Positions 34,983-45,676 of a stretch of 50,180 nucleotides of DNA are shown here, piece by piece; position 1 is the first letter of the stretch; each line of letters starts with the position of its first letter. Below the pieces are notes generated by a model that did not search any database, was not told the DNA's origin, and saw only the letters and a list, made by a program, of their open reading frames with translations. A program made the position numbers and the translations under genes. The DNA comes from Candidatus Izemoplasma sp. (GTDB lineage Bacteria; Bacillota_I; Bacilli_A; Izemoplasmatales; Izemoplasmataceae), in assembly GCA_007131405.1 (NCBI GenBank), contig SLQR01000024.1, positions 1-50,180 of the forward strand. The letters are read 5' to 3'.

Positions 34983-36806
34983 ATGTCTACATTTATTCCA
35001 ATGAGTCTTGAAGAAATGAAAGCACAAGGCTTTGAACAAGCAGATTTTATATTAATTAGTGGTGATGCCTATATTGATCATCCTTCTTTTGGTGCAGCGA
35101 TTATTGCGCGGACTTTAGAACGCTTTAATTACAAAGTTGCCATCATTGCGCAACCTGATATGAACGATAATCAAGCATTTACCAAACTTGGCGAGCCTAA
35201 ACTCGGCTTTTTAATTACAGCAGGCAACATTGATTCAATGGTCAATCATTACACGGTGGCTAAAAAACGCCGTAAACAAGATGCCTACACACCAGGTGGT
35301 CGCAACGATAAACGCCCAGACCGAGCGACAATCCGTTACAGCAAAAAAGTAAGAGCATTGTTTGGCAATGTGCCCATTATTATCGGGGGAATTGAAGCGT
35401 CTTTACGCCGCTTGTCACACTATGATTATTGGGACAATCAAGTGCGTCGATCAATTTTGTTGGATTCAGGTGCGGATTTACTTGTTTATGGGATGGCTGA
35501 AAAAACCATTATTGAAATAGCCGAAGCTTTAGAAGCGAATTTATCCATTAAAGACCTTATTTACATACGCAGCACGGTCTGGAAAACTAAAACATCAGAT
35601 AATTTACCAACCGATGGGATTCCTTTGCCTGAATACGACGAAGTGCTCGAAGACAAACAAGCATACAATGTAAGTTTTAACATGCAAAACAAGCAGACCG
35701 ATGCATTTACAGCTAAACCATTAATTGAATCCTATCAGCGTCATTTCGTTGTGCAAAACCCACCAGCTTACCCATTATCCCAAGAGGATATGGATTATAC
35801 CTATGATTTACCGTTTACCCGCGAACCACATCCAAGTTACACTGAAGATATTCCCGCCATTAATGAGGTAAAGTTTAGTTTGATATCTAACCGAGGGTGT
35901 TTTGGAGGATGTCACTTTTGTGCATTAACTTTCCATCAAGGAAGAATAATTCAATCACGCAGTAAGACGTCGCTTATGCAAGAAGCCGAAAAAATTATCC
36001 AACACAACGATTTTAAAGGATATATTCATGACGTTGGAGGGCCAACGGCAAACTTTTATATCCCCAGTTGTCAAAAACAGCTGAAGCATGGCGTCTGTAC
36101 GCATAAAGAATGCATTGGCTATACACCATGCGATAAACTCGAAGTTGATCATACTGATTATCTTGATATTTTGCGCGCTCTTAGAGAACTACCGGGTGTA
36201 AAAAAAGTCTTTGTCCGTTCGGGTATACGCTATGATTATCTTATGTATGATAAAAAGTCCGATTTCTTTAATGAACTTGTAAAACACCATATCTCGGGTC
36301 AATTGAAGATTGCTCCAGAACATGTTGATGACACCGTATTAAAACAGATGGGGAAACCAAGTCAAGACTTATACGACCGCTTTGTTAAACGCTATTACGC
36401 ATTAAATAAAAAGCATGATAAAAATCAATTTTTAGTGCCTTATTTAATGTCCTCGCATCCAGGGTCTACCTTACAAAGCGCCATTGAACTTGCAGAGTAT
36501 CTCAAACATAACAATCAACGACCAGAACAAGTTCAAGACTTCTACCCAACCCCAGGAACGGCGTCAACATGCATGTATTATACCGGCATTAATCCTTACA
36601 CGAATGAAACGGTTTATGTACCTAAAAACCCAAAAGAAAAAGCTCAACAAAGAGCTCTAATTCAGTTTCACCTACCGAATAACTATACCTTAGTCAAACA
36701 AGCATTAGAACAAGCAGGACGAAACGATCTAATTGGTCATAAAGCATCGTGTCTAATCAAACCGCATCCACCAAAACCGTATAAAAAAAATAAGCAGTTT
36801 AGCTAA
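34983..36806 (+). CDS. YgiQ family radical SAM protein
   Basis: 607 aa from ATG 34983; SNRGCFGGCHFCALTFHQGRIIQSRS, HDVGGPTANFY, FYPTPGTASTCMYYT. Confidence 0.96.
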   Translation: MSTFIPMSLEEMKAQGFEQADFILISGDAYIDHPSFGAAIIARTLERFNYKVAIIAQPDMNDNQAFTKLGEPKLGFLITAGNIDSMVNHYTVAKKRRKQDAYTPGGRNDKRPDRATIRYSKKVRALFGNVPIIIGGIEASLRRLSHYDYWDNQVRRSILLDSGADLLVYGMAEKTIIEIAEALEANLSIKDLIYIRSTVWKTKTSDNLPTDGIPLPEYDEVLEDKQAYNVSFNMQNKQTDAFTAKPLIESYQRHFVVQNPPAYPLSQEDMDYTYDLPFTREPHPSYTEDIPAINEVKFSLISNRGCFGGCHFCALTFHQGRIIQSRSKTSLMQEAEKIIQHNDFKGYIHDVGGPTANFYIPSCQKQLKHGVCTHKECIGYTPCDKLEVDHTDYLDILRALRELPGVKKVFVRSGIRYDYLMYDKKSDFFNELVKHHISGQLKIAPEHVDDTVLKQMGKPSQDLYDRFVKRYYALNKKHDKNQFLVPYLMSSHPGSTLQSAIELAEYLKHNNQRPEQVQDFYPTPGTASTCMYYTGINPYTNETVYVPKNPKEKAQQRALIQFHLPNNYTLVKQALEQAGRNDLIGHKASCLIKPHPPKPYKKNKQFS

Positions 36807-36822
36807 ACTGCTTATTTTTTTA
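36787..36822. terminator. Bidirectional terminator between convergent ygiQ-like and HIT genes
   Basis: AAATAAGCAGTTTAGCTAAACTGCTTATTTTTTT. Confidence 0.88.
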
Positions 36823-37228
36823 TAACTTGAGTTAGTTTTTCAAGGACGGCTTGATAATCTTCTTTTTCTAAAGACTCCATGTGGTTGATAAAGTCGATAT
36901 TAAACTCGTCATTTTCATAGCGTGGAACTAAATGCACATGAAAATGATCAACGGATTGAAGCGGTTTATCTGTGTTACTGACTAGGTTGAGTCCAATAGG
37001 ATTAAAGGCTTCTTTGAGTGCTTTAGCGATGGTTGGAACTAACCCAAACACCTTTGAAACAGTTTCATCGGTAATGTCATACATGTTTTTTTCGTGCTTT
37101 TTTGGAATCAGCAATGTATGGCCTTTCGTGGCTTGAGAGATATCTAAAAAAGCCATGACGTCATCATCCTCATACACTTTGTAAGCAGGAATGTCTCCAT
37201 TGACAATTTTACAAAAAATACAATCCAT
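36812..37228 (-). CDS. HIT family protein (histidine triad hydrolase)
   Basis: 138 aa; CIFCKIVNGDIPAYKVYEDD, HFHVHLVPR. Confidence 0.95.
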   Translation of the reverse strand: MDCIFCKIVNGDIPAYKVYEDDDVMAFLDISQATKGHTLLIPKKHEKNMYDITDETVSKVFGLVPTIAKALKEAFNPIGLNLVSNTDKPLQSVDHFHVHLVPRYENDEFNIDFINHMESLEKEDYQAVLEKLTQVIKK

Positions 37229-37232
37229 TAAA

Positions 37233-37886
37233 TCACTCCTTTATAGGTATTAGTGGTAATAAATCCTCCATTGATTCAAGTATGTAATTAGGGTTAACCT
37301 TTTTTAAATGGTCACGCCCTTTGATGCTCCAAGCGACACCAGCACTTAAAATACCCGCAGCTTGACCAGCCAATAAATCACTTTGATTGTCCCCAATCAT
37401 GATGGCATTTTCAACATGATCAAAGGCAGAAAGAGCTTTTAAAACAGGTTCAGCACTCGGTTTAGGTTCATCAACATCGTCTAAAGCGATAAATACATCA
37501 AAATAGTGTTCAAGCCCAAAGTGGGTATAACTTGGCCATGCGGCTTCTTTTAGTTTGGAAGTCACAATCCCAAGTTGGATGCCGTTTTCCTTCAGTTTGT
37601 CCAACACGTCTTTAACTTTAGGGTAAAGATAAAAGTAATCAAATTCATATTGTGTATAATACGCTCGATACGATTCAATAAGCGCATCAACACGTGCAGG
37701 GTCCTTTGTGTATCGAGAAAAAATTGTACGAAGCGTAGGACCAATATTATTAATCACTAATGAACGTGGCATCTCGAGATCAGGCAGATGTGTTTGATAG
37801 GCATATTCATAACTCTTGGCAATGATTTCATTTGTGTCAATTAATGTTCCGTCTAAGTCGAATAAAACGGTATCTATTTTCTTCAT
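37233..37886 (-). CDS. HAD family hydrolase (PpaX/phosphoglycolate phosphatase-like)
   Basis: 217 aa; LFDLDGTLIDTNEII, GIVTSKLKEAA, IMIGDNQSDLLAGQAAGI. Confidence 0.92.
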   Translation of the reverse strand: MKKIDTVLFDLDGTLIDTNEIIAKSYEYAYQTHLPDLEMPRSLVINNIGPTLRTIFSRYTKDPARVDALIESYRAYYTQYEFDYFYLYPKVKDVLDKLKENGIQLGIVTSKLKEAAWPSYTHFGLEHYFDVFIALDDVDEPKPSAEPVLKALSAFDHVENAIMIGDNQSDLLAGQAAGILSAGVAWSIKGRDHLKKVNPNYILESMEDLLPLIPIKE

Positions 37887-37950
37887 GTTATCACCTTTAA
37901 TGTTATTTTAACATAGCTAAAAGAAAACATAGAGTTCTTTACTGAAATCA

Positions 37951-37979
37951 TTGCAAATAATGGCGTGATTATATACAAT
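37951..37979 (+). promoter_or_regulatory. Promoter of pta
   Basis: TTGCAA-N17-TACAAT. Confidence 0.65.
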
Positions 37980-38002
37980 ATAGACGATAGGGAGTGATTT
38001 GA

Positions 38003-38956
38003 ATGTCTAAAATTATGGATGAATTAAAAGCAAAGATTAAAGGAAAGAACATAAAAATCGTTTTTCCAGAATCAAGTGATGAACGGATTCTTGAAGCTGC
38101 CCATAAATTATATGAAGAAGAACTAATTCTTCCGGTATTAATTGGTAAAAAAGAAGACTTACCTGAAGCAGTTCACCGCTGTAAAATTGTTGACCCAGAA
38201 TGCTTTGATGGATTCAACGAATATGTTCAAGCAATGGTCGAACGTCGAGCAGGAAAGTGTTCATATGAAGAAGCCAAAGAAGCGCTAAAAACCTCAAACT
38301 ACTTTGGGACAATGATGGTGTATATGAATCATGCAGATGGGTTGGTTAGTGGGGCTATCCATTCAACAGGTGATACGGTTAGACCAGCACTTCAACTCAT
38401 TAAAACTAAAAAAGACGTGACGAAAACATTCGGCTATTTCTTAATGATTCGTGACGATGAAAAATACATCATGGGGGACTGTGCTATTAACCCAAATCCA
38501 GACGCAAAGTCGTTAGCTGAATTTGCGATAGAATCAGCTAAAGCGGCCAAAATGTTTGGAATTGATCCAAAAGTAGCTTTATTGTCATTCTCGACGAATG
38601 GTAGTGCAATGACCGATGAAACCAAAAAAGTTCGTGAAGCCGTTAAAATTGCAAAATCAAAAAAAACAGGCTTTGATATTGATGGAGAAATGCAATTTGA
38701 TGCAGCATTTGTCGAAAGTGTAGGGAAAAGCAAGTTCCCTGATAGCCCTGTAGCCGGGAAAGCGAATACGTTTATCTTTCCAGACTTAAACAGTGGAAAC
38801 ATTGGGTACAAAATGGTTCAAAGACTTGCGGGCTTTGAAGCTGTTGGACCAATACTAGCAGGCCTCAATAAACCAGTAAATGACCTTTCTCGTGGCTGTT
38901 CAGTTCAAGATATCTACAACACCGCCATTATCACTGCTGCTCAATCATTAGACTAA
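38003..38956 (+). CDS. pta: Phosphate acetyltransferase
   Basis: 317 aa; FPESSDERILEAA, DGLVSGAIHSTGDTVRPALQ, FIFPDLNSGNIGYKMVQRLA. Confidence 0.96.
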   Translation: MSKIMDELKAKIKGKNIKIVFPESSDERILEAAHKLYEEELILPVLIGKKEDLPEAVHRCKIVDPECFDGFNEYVQAMVERRAGKCSYEEAKEALKTSNYFGTMMVYMNHADGLVSGAIHSTGDTVRPALQLIKTKKDVTKTFGYFLMIRDDEKYIMGDCAINPNPDAKSLAEFAIESAKAAKMFGIDPKVALLSFSTNGSAMTDETKKVREAVKIAKSKKTGFDIDGEMQFDAAFVESVGKSKFPDSPVAGKANTFIFPDLNSGNIGYKMVQRLAGFEAVGPILAGLNKPVNDLSRGCSVQDIYNTAIITAAQSLD

Positions 38957-38966
38957 CACAATGAAG

Positions 38967-38991
38967 AAGGTTCCTTAGGGAGCCTTTTTTT
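38967..38991 (+). terminator. Terminator of pta
   Basis: AAGGTTCC-TTAG-GGAGCCTTTTTTT. Confidence 0.8.
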
Positions 38992-39194
38992 ACATAATAC
39001 CTTAAGACACAATGCAATGAATAAAATGATTGACAAGACACAAATACAAGATAATGTATCAAGGGATTTCATAAAAATAGACAATCTAGAAATCAATAAG
39101 AGTGAAAATAACGTAAAAAATCGTTCACAACCCTCAACTGTGCTTGTGAGCTCTTTTCTTTTTATGCTATAATAAGGCAAAGCGTGGTGATAGT

Positions 39195-40103
39195 ATGAAA
39201 ACATGTTGGGTGATCTATAACCCAATGAGCGGTAAGAAGAAATTCAAAGCATCGCTCGGTAAAGTAAAGAAAACCATTGAAGAGATGGGGTATAAAGTTT
39301 CTGTCAAACCGACCAAGCGAGCCCGTCATGCAACGGAACTAACAAAAGAAGCTTGTTATGAAAAAATTGACATGATTCTGATCTCAGGTGGGGACGGAAC
39401 AGTAAATGAATGTGTAAACGGTATTGCTGATCAAAAACACCGTCCAAAAATAGCGTATATTCCATCAGGGACAGCTTGTGATATTGCAAAAACACTTGGT
39501 ATTCCAAAAAAAGTAGATAAAGCTTTAAAAATAATTAAAGATAATTATAATGTAAAAATGGATATCGTAAAAGGATCACATGGTCATTTCGTCTATGTAA
39601 CAGCAATCGGAAACTATGTCGATATAAGTTACATTACTCAATCAAAATTAAAGCGAATCTTTGGCTATGGTGCGTATTTAATTACCGGAATCAAAGAATT
39701 TTTCACCATTCCGATGATTAAAACAGAGATTGACTACGATGATGGACAACTAAAAGGGTACTACTCATTAATCATGGCGGTTAACTCAAAACGTGTTGCG
39801 AGCTTTAATATTATTCGTAATCCTGTGTTAGATGATGGAAAAATTGATATTGTTGTATATCGATATATCCCCCTACTAAACAACATCATATACTTGATTT
39901 CATTTATGTTTAATCCTAAATGGCTACCTGGTGTGACACGTGTCCAAACAAAACATGCCAAACTCTACACCGAACACCATCATAAATGGAATATTGATGG
40001 CGAAGCCGCAAATTCAGGGAATCAAGAAATTGTGGTTAAACAAAAACACATTGATATAATTATAAATCAAAAGAAAGCAGCGCGATATTTTGAAAACCAG
40101 TAA
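39195..40103 (+). CDS. Diacylglycerol kinase family lipid kinase (DgkB/YegS-like)
   Basis: 302 aa; IYNPMSGKKKF, LISGGDGTVNECVNGI, PSGTACDIAKTLGIP. Confidence 0.94.
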   Translation: MKTCWVIYNPMSGKKKFKASLGKVKKTIEEMGYKVSVKPTKRARHATELTKEACYEKIDMILISGGDGTVNECVNGIADQKHRPKIAYIPSGTACDIAKTLGIPKKVDKALKIIKDNYNVKMDIVKGSHGHFVYVTAIGNYVDISYITQSKLKRIFGYGAYLITGIKEFFTIPMIKTEIDYDDGQLKGYYSLIMAVNSKRVASFNIIRNPVLDDGKIDIVVYRYIPLLNNIIYLISFMFNPKWLPGVTRVQTKHAKLYTEHHHKWNIDGEAANSGNQEIVVKQKHIDIIINQKKAARYFENQ

Positions 40104-40650
40104 TCAAATAAACGATATAAAAAACGAAGTGATCGTCGTTGAAGGCAATCACGATGCACAACATATTAAACGCATTTTTCCACAAGCGGATATTGTCATC
40201 ACAAATGGTGCGGAAATCCCACCAGAAACACTTGATTTACTCAAAGCGTTAAATGATAAACGCGGATTAATCCTCCTTCTTGATCCCGATTATCCAGGTG
40301 AGAGGATTCGTAAAATAATTACTCAGCATGTTGGACCAACCAAACATGTTTTTATTCAAAAACATCATTGCATTAACAAACAAGGAACGAAAGTAGGCAT
40401 TGAACATGCCCCGCTACTGATTATAAAAAAAGCGCTTGAACGTGAGATGCATGAACCTAATGATCAACACGGAACTCTGACGATGGTCGACCTTGCACAG
40501 CTTGGGCTTAATGGTGTAAAAAATGCATCAAAACAACGCGAGAAAGTTTGTCACCATTTTCATCTAGGCCACTGCAACGCGAAAACATTACTCAAACGAC
40601 TTAACATGTTTGCCATTAAGAAAAAAGACCTTGAAAAGGTGATTGTATGA
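40090..40650 (+). CDS. rnmV: Ribonuclease M5 (TTG start)
   Basis: 186 aa; Toprim VIVVEGNHD, LLLDPDYPGERIR, KVGIEHA; overlaps ksgA by 4 nt. Confidence 0.92.
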   Translation: MKTSNQINDIKNEVIVVEGNHDAQHIKRIFPQADIVITNGAEIPPETLDLLKALNDKRGLILLLDPDYPGERIRKIITQHVGPTKHVFIQKHHCINKQGTKVGIEHAPLLIIKKALEREMHEPNDQHGTLTMVDLAQLGLNGVKNASKQREKVCHHFHLGHCNAKTLLKRLNMFAIKKKDLEKVIV

Positions 40651-41519
40651 AATCGTCAAACCCTCGTCATATCCAAACGTTATTAAAAGATAGCCGAATC
40701 AATATTAAAAAGAAGTATGGACAAAATTTTTTAATTGATGGTAATATTCTTGAAAAAATCATACAACTTAGTTCACTTTCAGCGAACACATTTGCGATTG
40801 AAATTGGCCCTGGACTCGGAAGTTTGACTGAACGATTATTGCCAAAAGTAAGCACATTACTCGCTTATGAGATAGATCAAGATCTAATCGCGATACTAAA
40901 TAATGCCTTTGATGATCAAAAATTTCATCTTATTCATGATGATGTATTAAAACGCGATATTGACAACGATATCGAAAAAATCGATGAAAACGCCCATGAT
41001 GTTGTTGTCATTGCAAACTTACCGTATTACATTACTACACCGATTTTAATGAAATGCCTAGAGGATTCAAAGCGCATTAAGCGGATGGTCGTTATGATGC
41101 AACTCGAAGTTGCTCGACGCATCACTGCTCAAAAAAATACAAAGGATTACAATGCGCTTAGTATAGCAGTTCAATACCGCGCGCAAACAGCCTTTGGCTT
41201 TAAAGTACCAAGAAACGTCTTTATGCCTGCGCCGAACGTAGACAGTGCGGTCATCACACTCGATTTTCATCAAAAATACACCCATAAAGTTAAAAATGAA
41301 CCGTTTTTCTTTCAATTTATCAAAGCGTGTTTTAGACAACGCCGCAAGACATTGCTAAATAATCTTCACACCTTTTTAGCGGTCGATAAATCCCGATTGA
41401 CAGAAGCATTAGAAACATTAGAGATATCACCTCAAAGCCGTGCAGAAAGCCTAGATCTTGAAACCTTTATTATCATGAGTAACTACTTCTATGAAATACA
41501 TCAAGAAGAAATAAAGTAA
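40647..41519 (+). CDS. rsmA: 16S rRNA dimethyladenosine transferase (KsgA/RsmA)
   Basis: 290 aa; KKKYGQNFLIDGNILEKI, EIGPGLGSLTERLL, VIANLPYYITTPIL. Confidence 0.97.
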   Translation: MKSSNPRHIQTLLKDSRINIKKKYGQNFLIDGNILEKIIQLSSLSANTFAIEIGPGLGSLTERLLPKVSTLLAYEIDQDLIAILNNAFDDQKFHLIHDDVLKRDIDNDIEKIDENAHDVVVIANLPYYITTPILMKCLEDSKRIKRMVVMMQLEVARRITAQKNTKDYNALSIAVQYRAQTAFGFKVPRNVFMPAPNVDSAVITLDFHQKYTHKVKNEPFFFQFIKACFRQRRKTLLNNLHTFLAVDKSRLTEALETLEISPQSRAESLDLETFIIMSNYFYEIHQEEIK

Positions 41520-41550
41520 AACTATCTCATCACACTGGAGGGTTTAACCC

Positions 41551-42390
41551 ATGAAAGAAAAAGCTTATGCAAAAGTCAATTTGTATCTTGATGTATTACG
41601 AAAACGCAAAGACCGCTTTCACGATCTTGAAACCATTATGGCGCCTCTTGAACTCCATGATCTTTTAACCTTTAAAAAGTTGCAAGAAGCAACAATTGAA
41701 ATTACGACCAGTAAGAAAATAACGGATGATGTTAAGGACAATTTGGTGTATAAGGTTGCAGATTACATGATAAAAACTTTCGAAATTAATGGTGGTGTAT
41801 CCATTCATATCGAGAAGAATATCCCGATTTCTGCTGGATTGGCTGGAGGCAGCGCTGACGCTGCTGCGACATTAAGAGGTATAAACAAATTGTTTAAACT
41901 TAAACTATCCAAAGAAAAACTCGCCGAAATTGGCGAAACGTTCGGCGCAGATATTCCATTCTGTGTCCATAATAAAATGTGCATTGCTCGCGGTAAGGGA
42001 GAACAACTTATGTTTTTAAACCGTCGCGTTAACTGGCCAGTGATGATTGTTGTTCCAGCCATCGAGGTGAGCACAAAAAAAGTCTTTGATGCGGTATCAA
42101 TGAATGATATTGTACACACACGAATAACATCTATGAGCAACGCGATCTATAACAAAAATTACGATTTAATGGTCCGAGAACTACACAACGCCCTTGAACC
42201 ATTTACCTTTCAATTATTACCAAAAGTACAAGAACTAAAGAAGCTTATCGAGCATGAAGATATCGAAGGAGCACTAATGAGCGGGACGGGTCCAGCGATG
42301 ATGGTATTCCAACAAAACAAGAAAATTATGCTCAACCTGTCGGACAGGTTTTCACGTGGAAATTCTGTTTTCATAACAAAAATTAAGTAG
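41551..42390 (+). CDS. ispE: 4-(cytidine 5'-diphospho)-2-C-methyl-D-erythritol kinase
   Basis: 279 aa; AKVNLYLDVLRKRKDRFHDLETIM, IPISAGLAGGSADAAATLRGIN, LMSGTGPAMM. Confidence 0.96.
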   Translation: MKEKAYAKVNLYLDVLRKRKDRFHDLETIMAPLELHDLLTFKKLQEATIEITTSKKITDDVKDNLVYKVADYMIKTFEINGGVSIHIEKNIPISAGLAGGSADAAATLRGINKLFKLKLSKEKLAEIGETFGADIPFCVHNKMCIARGKGEQLMFLNRRVNWPVMIVVPAIEVSTKKVFDAVSMNDIVHTRITSMSNAIYNKNYDLMVRELHNALEPFTFQLLPKVQELKKLIEHEDIEGALMSGTGPAMMVFQQNKKIMLNLSDRFSRGNSVFITKIK

Positions 42391-42418
42391 TGGTGCGGTT
42401 TTATTTACTCGAAAATAT

Positions 42419-42447
42419 TTGAAATAGGTAAAATCCTGTGGTATAAT
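42419..42447 (+). promoter_or_regulatory. Promoter of spoVG
   Basis: TTGAAA-N17-TATAAT. Confidence 0.75.
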
Positions 42448-42490
42448 TTTGGCATAACAATGGAACTGACACAAAATGTGGGGTGGAATG

Positions 42491-42754
42491 ATGAATATAA
42501 CAGACGTTCGTATCAAGAAGTTCAATGGTGAGAACCGCTTAAAAGCGATTGCAGCCATTACCATTGACGATTGTTTTGTTGTTCATGAATTGCGTGTTAT
42601 CGATGGGAAAGATGGTCTATTTGTTGCGATGCCGAGTCGTAAAATGCCGAATGGTGAATTTAAAGACGTTGCGCATCCGATCAACCAAGAAACCAGAAAT
42701 CTTATTGAAGGCATCGTAATTGATGCATATCACAAACTTGAAGACGAAGAATAA
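42491..42754 (+). CDS. spoVG: SpoVG family RNA-binding regulator
   Basis: MNITDVRIKKFNGENRLKAIAAITIDDCFVVHELRVIDGKDGLFVAMPSRKMPNGEFKDVAHPI. Confidence 0.96.
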   Translation: MNITDVRIKKFNGENRLKAIAAITIDDCFVVHELRVIDGKDGLFVAMPSRKMPNGEFKDVAHPINQETRNLIEGIVIDAYHKLEDEE

Positions 42755-42772
42755 GAGATTAGTATAACCATG

Positions 42773-42805
42773 AATGCAACTTTTTTACAAGTTGCATTTT
42801 CTTTT
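42773..42805 (+). terminator. Terminator of spoVG
   Basis: AATGCAACTT-TTTTAC-AAGTTGCATTTTCTTTT. Confidence 0.8.
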
Positions 42806-42865
42806 GGGACATTATCCTTTATAATGAATGTGTGTTAAATTATATAAAAAATAACGGAGGGTTTT

Positions 42866-43837
42866 ATGGCTACTTATAATGGACATAAAATAAAACTATT
42901 TTCACTAAATGCAAACAGAAAACTCGCAGAAGAAATTGCTAAAGAAGCTAACATTCCACTCAGTCGATGCGAAGTTAAACGTTTTGCCGATGGTGAAATA
43001 GGATTAAACATTGAAGAAACGGTGCGCGGTCATCATGTGTTTGTGATTCAACCAACACAAACGCCAGTGAACGAGAACCTTATGGAATTATTAATTATGA
43101 TCGATGCATTAAAACGTGCATCAGCTAAAAGCATCAACATTGTGATGCCGTATTACGGCTACTCAAGACAAGACCGTAAAGCCGCATCAAGACAACCGAT
43201 TTCTGCAAAACTAGTCGCAAACCTGCTTCAAGTTGCAGGAGCAACGCGTGTGTTAGCCATGGATTTACACGCAGGCCAAATTCAAGGATTTTTCGACATT
43301 CCAATTGATAACTTTGTTGCCATGCCAATTCTTGCCGATTATTTTGATAACAAACTAAAAGGTGAAGATATTGTTATCGTTTCTCCAGACCACGGTGGTG
43401 CTGTAAGAGCGCGTGAAATGGGGAATGTACTTAATGCACCTATTGCGATTATTGATAAACGTCGTCCAAAAGCCAATGAAGTTGAAGTTATGGGCATTGT
43501 TGGAGATGTACAAAATAAAGTTGCCATTATTATTGATGATATAATTGATACCGCCGGAACTATTGGGTCTGCCGCAAGCGCTTTAAAAGCAGCAGGAGCA
43601 AAAGAAGTCTATGCAGCCTGTACTCATCCGATTTTTTCAGGACCAGCCATCGAGCGCATCAAAGAAAGTGCAATAAAAGAACTTGTTTGCACGAATACGA
43701 TTGCACTATCTAAAGATAAGTATTGCGATAAAGTCATTCAATTAAGTATTGCACCTTTGTTTGCGCAAGGGATATTAAACATTATCCAAGATAAACCATT
43801 AAGTGGTCTCTTCGAATATAAAGATCAAAAAAAATAA
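42866..43837 (+). CDS. prs: Ribose-phosphate pyrophosphokinase
   Basis: 323 aa; [62 protein letters not shown]. Confidence 0.98.
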   Translation: MATYNGHKIKLFSLNANRKLAEEIAKEANIPLSRCEVKRFADGEIGLNIEETVRGHHVFVIQPTQTPVNENLMELLIMIDALKRASAKSINIVMPYYGYSRQDRKAASRQPISAKLVANLLQVAGATRVLAMDLHAGQIQGFFDIPIDNFVAMPILADYFDNKLKGEDIVIVSPDHGGAVRAREMGNVLNAPIAIIDKRRPKANEVEVMGIVGDVQNKVAIIIDDIIDTAGTIGSAASALKAAGAKEVYAACTHPIFSGPAIERIKESAIKELVCTNTIALSKDKYCDKVIQLSIAPLFAQGILNIIQDKPLSGLFEYKDQKK

Positions 43838-43927
43838 GCCTATAATCATAAATCGCATCCGATAAGGGATCAATTTTACTGAAAAAACATGGTTTTATAA
43901 GCATACTCGAGTACGTGAACATAAACA

Positions 43928-43955
43928 TTGACAAAGCACGCGGATTTGATATGAT
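43928..43955 (+). promoter_or_regulatory. Promoter of the T-box-asnS transcript
   Basis: TTGACA-N16-TATGAT. Confidence 0.7.
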
Positions 43956-43961
43956 TATTAT

Positions 43962-44182
43962 ATAAATCGATGAACGGATAAGTAGTTTATTTCTCTAAGT
44001 ATAGCGAGCTTGGGACGGTGGAAGCCAAGTCTTATGAATAAACGAATAACACCGGGAGAGATGGAAGAATGAAGTAGACCCATCCGTAGCCTCTGCGTTA
44101 AAGAGTATAAGTGCCGACAATCGTCGGAATTAAGGTGGTACCGCGGATAATTCGCCCTTTTCGAAAGAAATGGGCTTTTTTT
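43962..44182 (+). promoter_or_regulatory. T-box leader, probably tRNA-Asn specific
   Basis: AAGGTGGTACCGCGG at 44132-44146; terminator GCCCTTTTC-GAAA-GAAATGGGCTTTTTTT; AAC triplets in the apparent specifier region GAATAAACGAATAACACC; upstream of asnS. Confidence 0.93.
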
Positions 44183-44202
44183 ATTTAATAGGAGGGATAT
44201 CA

Positions 44203-45585
44203 ATGGATATCAAAGCATTGTTCAACAATTACGAGTCAAACAATCAAAAACAAGTTACCTTACACGGATGGGTACGAAACCATCGAGCTCAAAAAGCATT
44301 CGGTTTTATCGATTTAAACGATGGAACTAATTTTGAGAGTGTTCAAGTTGTGTACGAAGAGGGACGACTTGAAAATTTTAAGGACATACAAAAAATTCGA
44401 ATCGGTTCAAGCGTACAAATCACTGGCACAGTTGTCGTGACACCAACCATGAAACAACCATTTGAGATAAAAGCGGATGAAATCATCGTCGTAGGAGAGT
44501 CGTTGGAAGATTACCCAATTCAACCGAAAAGACATAGCCGTGAATTCTTACGAGAAAATGCACATCTACGTCCAAGAACAAATTTGTTTACTGCTGTTTT
44601 TCGTGTTCGAAGCTTGTTGACACACGGGATTCATACGTTTTTCCAAGAACGCGACTTCATGCATGTAGCAAGCCCAATTATCACAGGAGTTGATGCCGAA
44701 GGTGCAGGAGAGCTCTTTAAAGTATCGACGCTTGATTCAATGAAAATACCTAAAGATGATGAAGGATTAATTGACTATAAACAAGACTTTTTCGGCAAAG
44801 CAACAAACTTAACGGTTTCAGGGCAACTTGAAGCGGAAGTATTTGCCCAAGCCTTCAAAAAAGTCTATACGTTTGGTCCAACCTTCCGTGCTGAAAAATC
44901 AAATACCACGACACATGCATCGGAATTTTGGATGATTGAACCAGAAATAGCTTTTGCAGATCTTCAAGATGATATGGACCTAGCGGAAGAAATGGTCAAG
45001 TATATCATCAAATATGTAATGGATCGTGCACCGAAAGAGATGGAATTCTTTGACAAATTTGTTCAAAAAGGACTACTTAAAAAACTTGAATCGGTTATGG
45101 TGAAGCCATTTAAAAAGGTAACCCATAAAGAAGCGATTGACATTTTACTTAACGCAAAGAAAGCATTTGAAAATAAACCAATGCATGGCGAAGACTTGGC
45201 GAAAGAACATGAAAAATATCTAGTCAGTCATTTTGATGGACCTGTCTTTGTAACGGATTGGCCCAAGGATATTAAAGCATTCTATATGCGTTTAAATGAC
45301 GATAAAGAGACTGTAGCCGCAATGGATTTACTTGTCCCAGGTGCTGGGGAGTTAATTGGAGGAAGTCAGCGTGAAGAACGTCTTGACGTCTTAAAAAAGC
45401 GCATGAAAGAAATGCATGTAAATGAATCGGTTTTGTGGTGGTATCTAGACTTGCGTAAATACGGGACGACACCACATGCAGGGTACGGCCTTGGTTTTGA
45501 CCGCATGCTCATGTATATGACCGGTGTTGAAAACATTCGCGACGTTATTCCATTTCCGCGTACACCGAAAAACTGTGAATTCTAA
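44203..45585 (+). CDS. asnS: Asparagine--tRNA ligase
   Basis: Start moved to ATG 44203 behind [70 protein letters not shown]. Confidence 0.97.
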   Translation: MDIKALFNNYESNNQKQVTLHGWVRNHRAQKAFGFIDLNDGTNFESVQVVYEEGRLENFKDIQKIRIGSSVQITGTVVVTPTMKQPFEIKADEIIVVGESLEDYPIQPKRHSREFLRENAHLRPRTNLFTAVFRVRSLLTHGIHTFFQERDFMHVASPIITGVDAEGAGELFKVSTLDSMKIPKDDEGLIDYKQDFFGKATNLTVSGQLEAEVFAQAFKKVYTFGPTFRAEKSNTTTHASEFWMIEPEIAFADLQDDMDLAEEMVKYIIKYVMDRAPKEMEFFDKFVQKGLLKKLESVMVKPFKKVTHKEAIDILLNAKKAFENKPMHGEDLAKEHEKYLVSHFDGPVFVTDWPKDIKAFYMRLNDDKETVAAMDLLVPGAGELIGGSQREERLDVLKKRMKEMHVNESVLWWYLDLRKYGTTPHAGYGLGFDRMLMYMTGVENIRDVIPFPRTPKNCEF

Positions 45586-45590
45586 AATAA

Positions 45591-45617
45591 AAAGTGCTGT
45601 AATAAGCACTTTTTTTA
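45591..45617 (+). terminator. Terminator of asnS
   Basis: AAAGTGCT-GTAATA-AGCACTTTTTTT. Confidence 0.8.
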
Positions 45618-45676
45618 TATCTTTTGCAGAAATGGCATTAATTAGGTATAATAAAAATAGGAGCCTTAAGAAGGGA

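Noticed and set aside
39018-39175. About 51 aa plus-strand ORF (MNKMIDKTQIQDNVSRD...)
   Set aside because: No RBS, runs into the promoter of the next gene; AT-rich intergenic noise is more likely.
38953-39225. 90 aa minus-strand ORF between pta and the lipid kinase
   Set aside because: Overlaps the start of the lipid kinase and the pta terminator, no RBS, composition not protein-like.
42348-42366. GGTTTTCACGTGGAAATT, parS-like, at the end of ispE
   Set aside because: About 11/16 to consensus with both flanks mismatched; inside coding sequence. Much weaker than 49976-49991.
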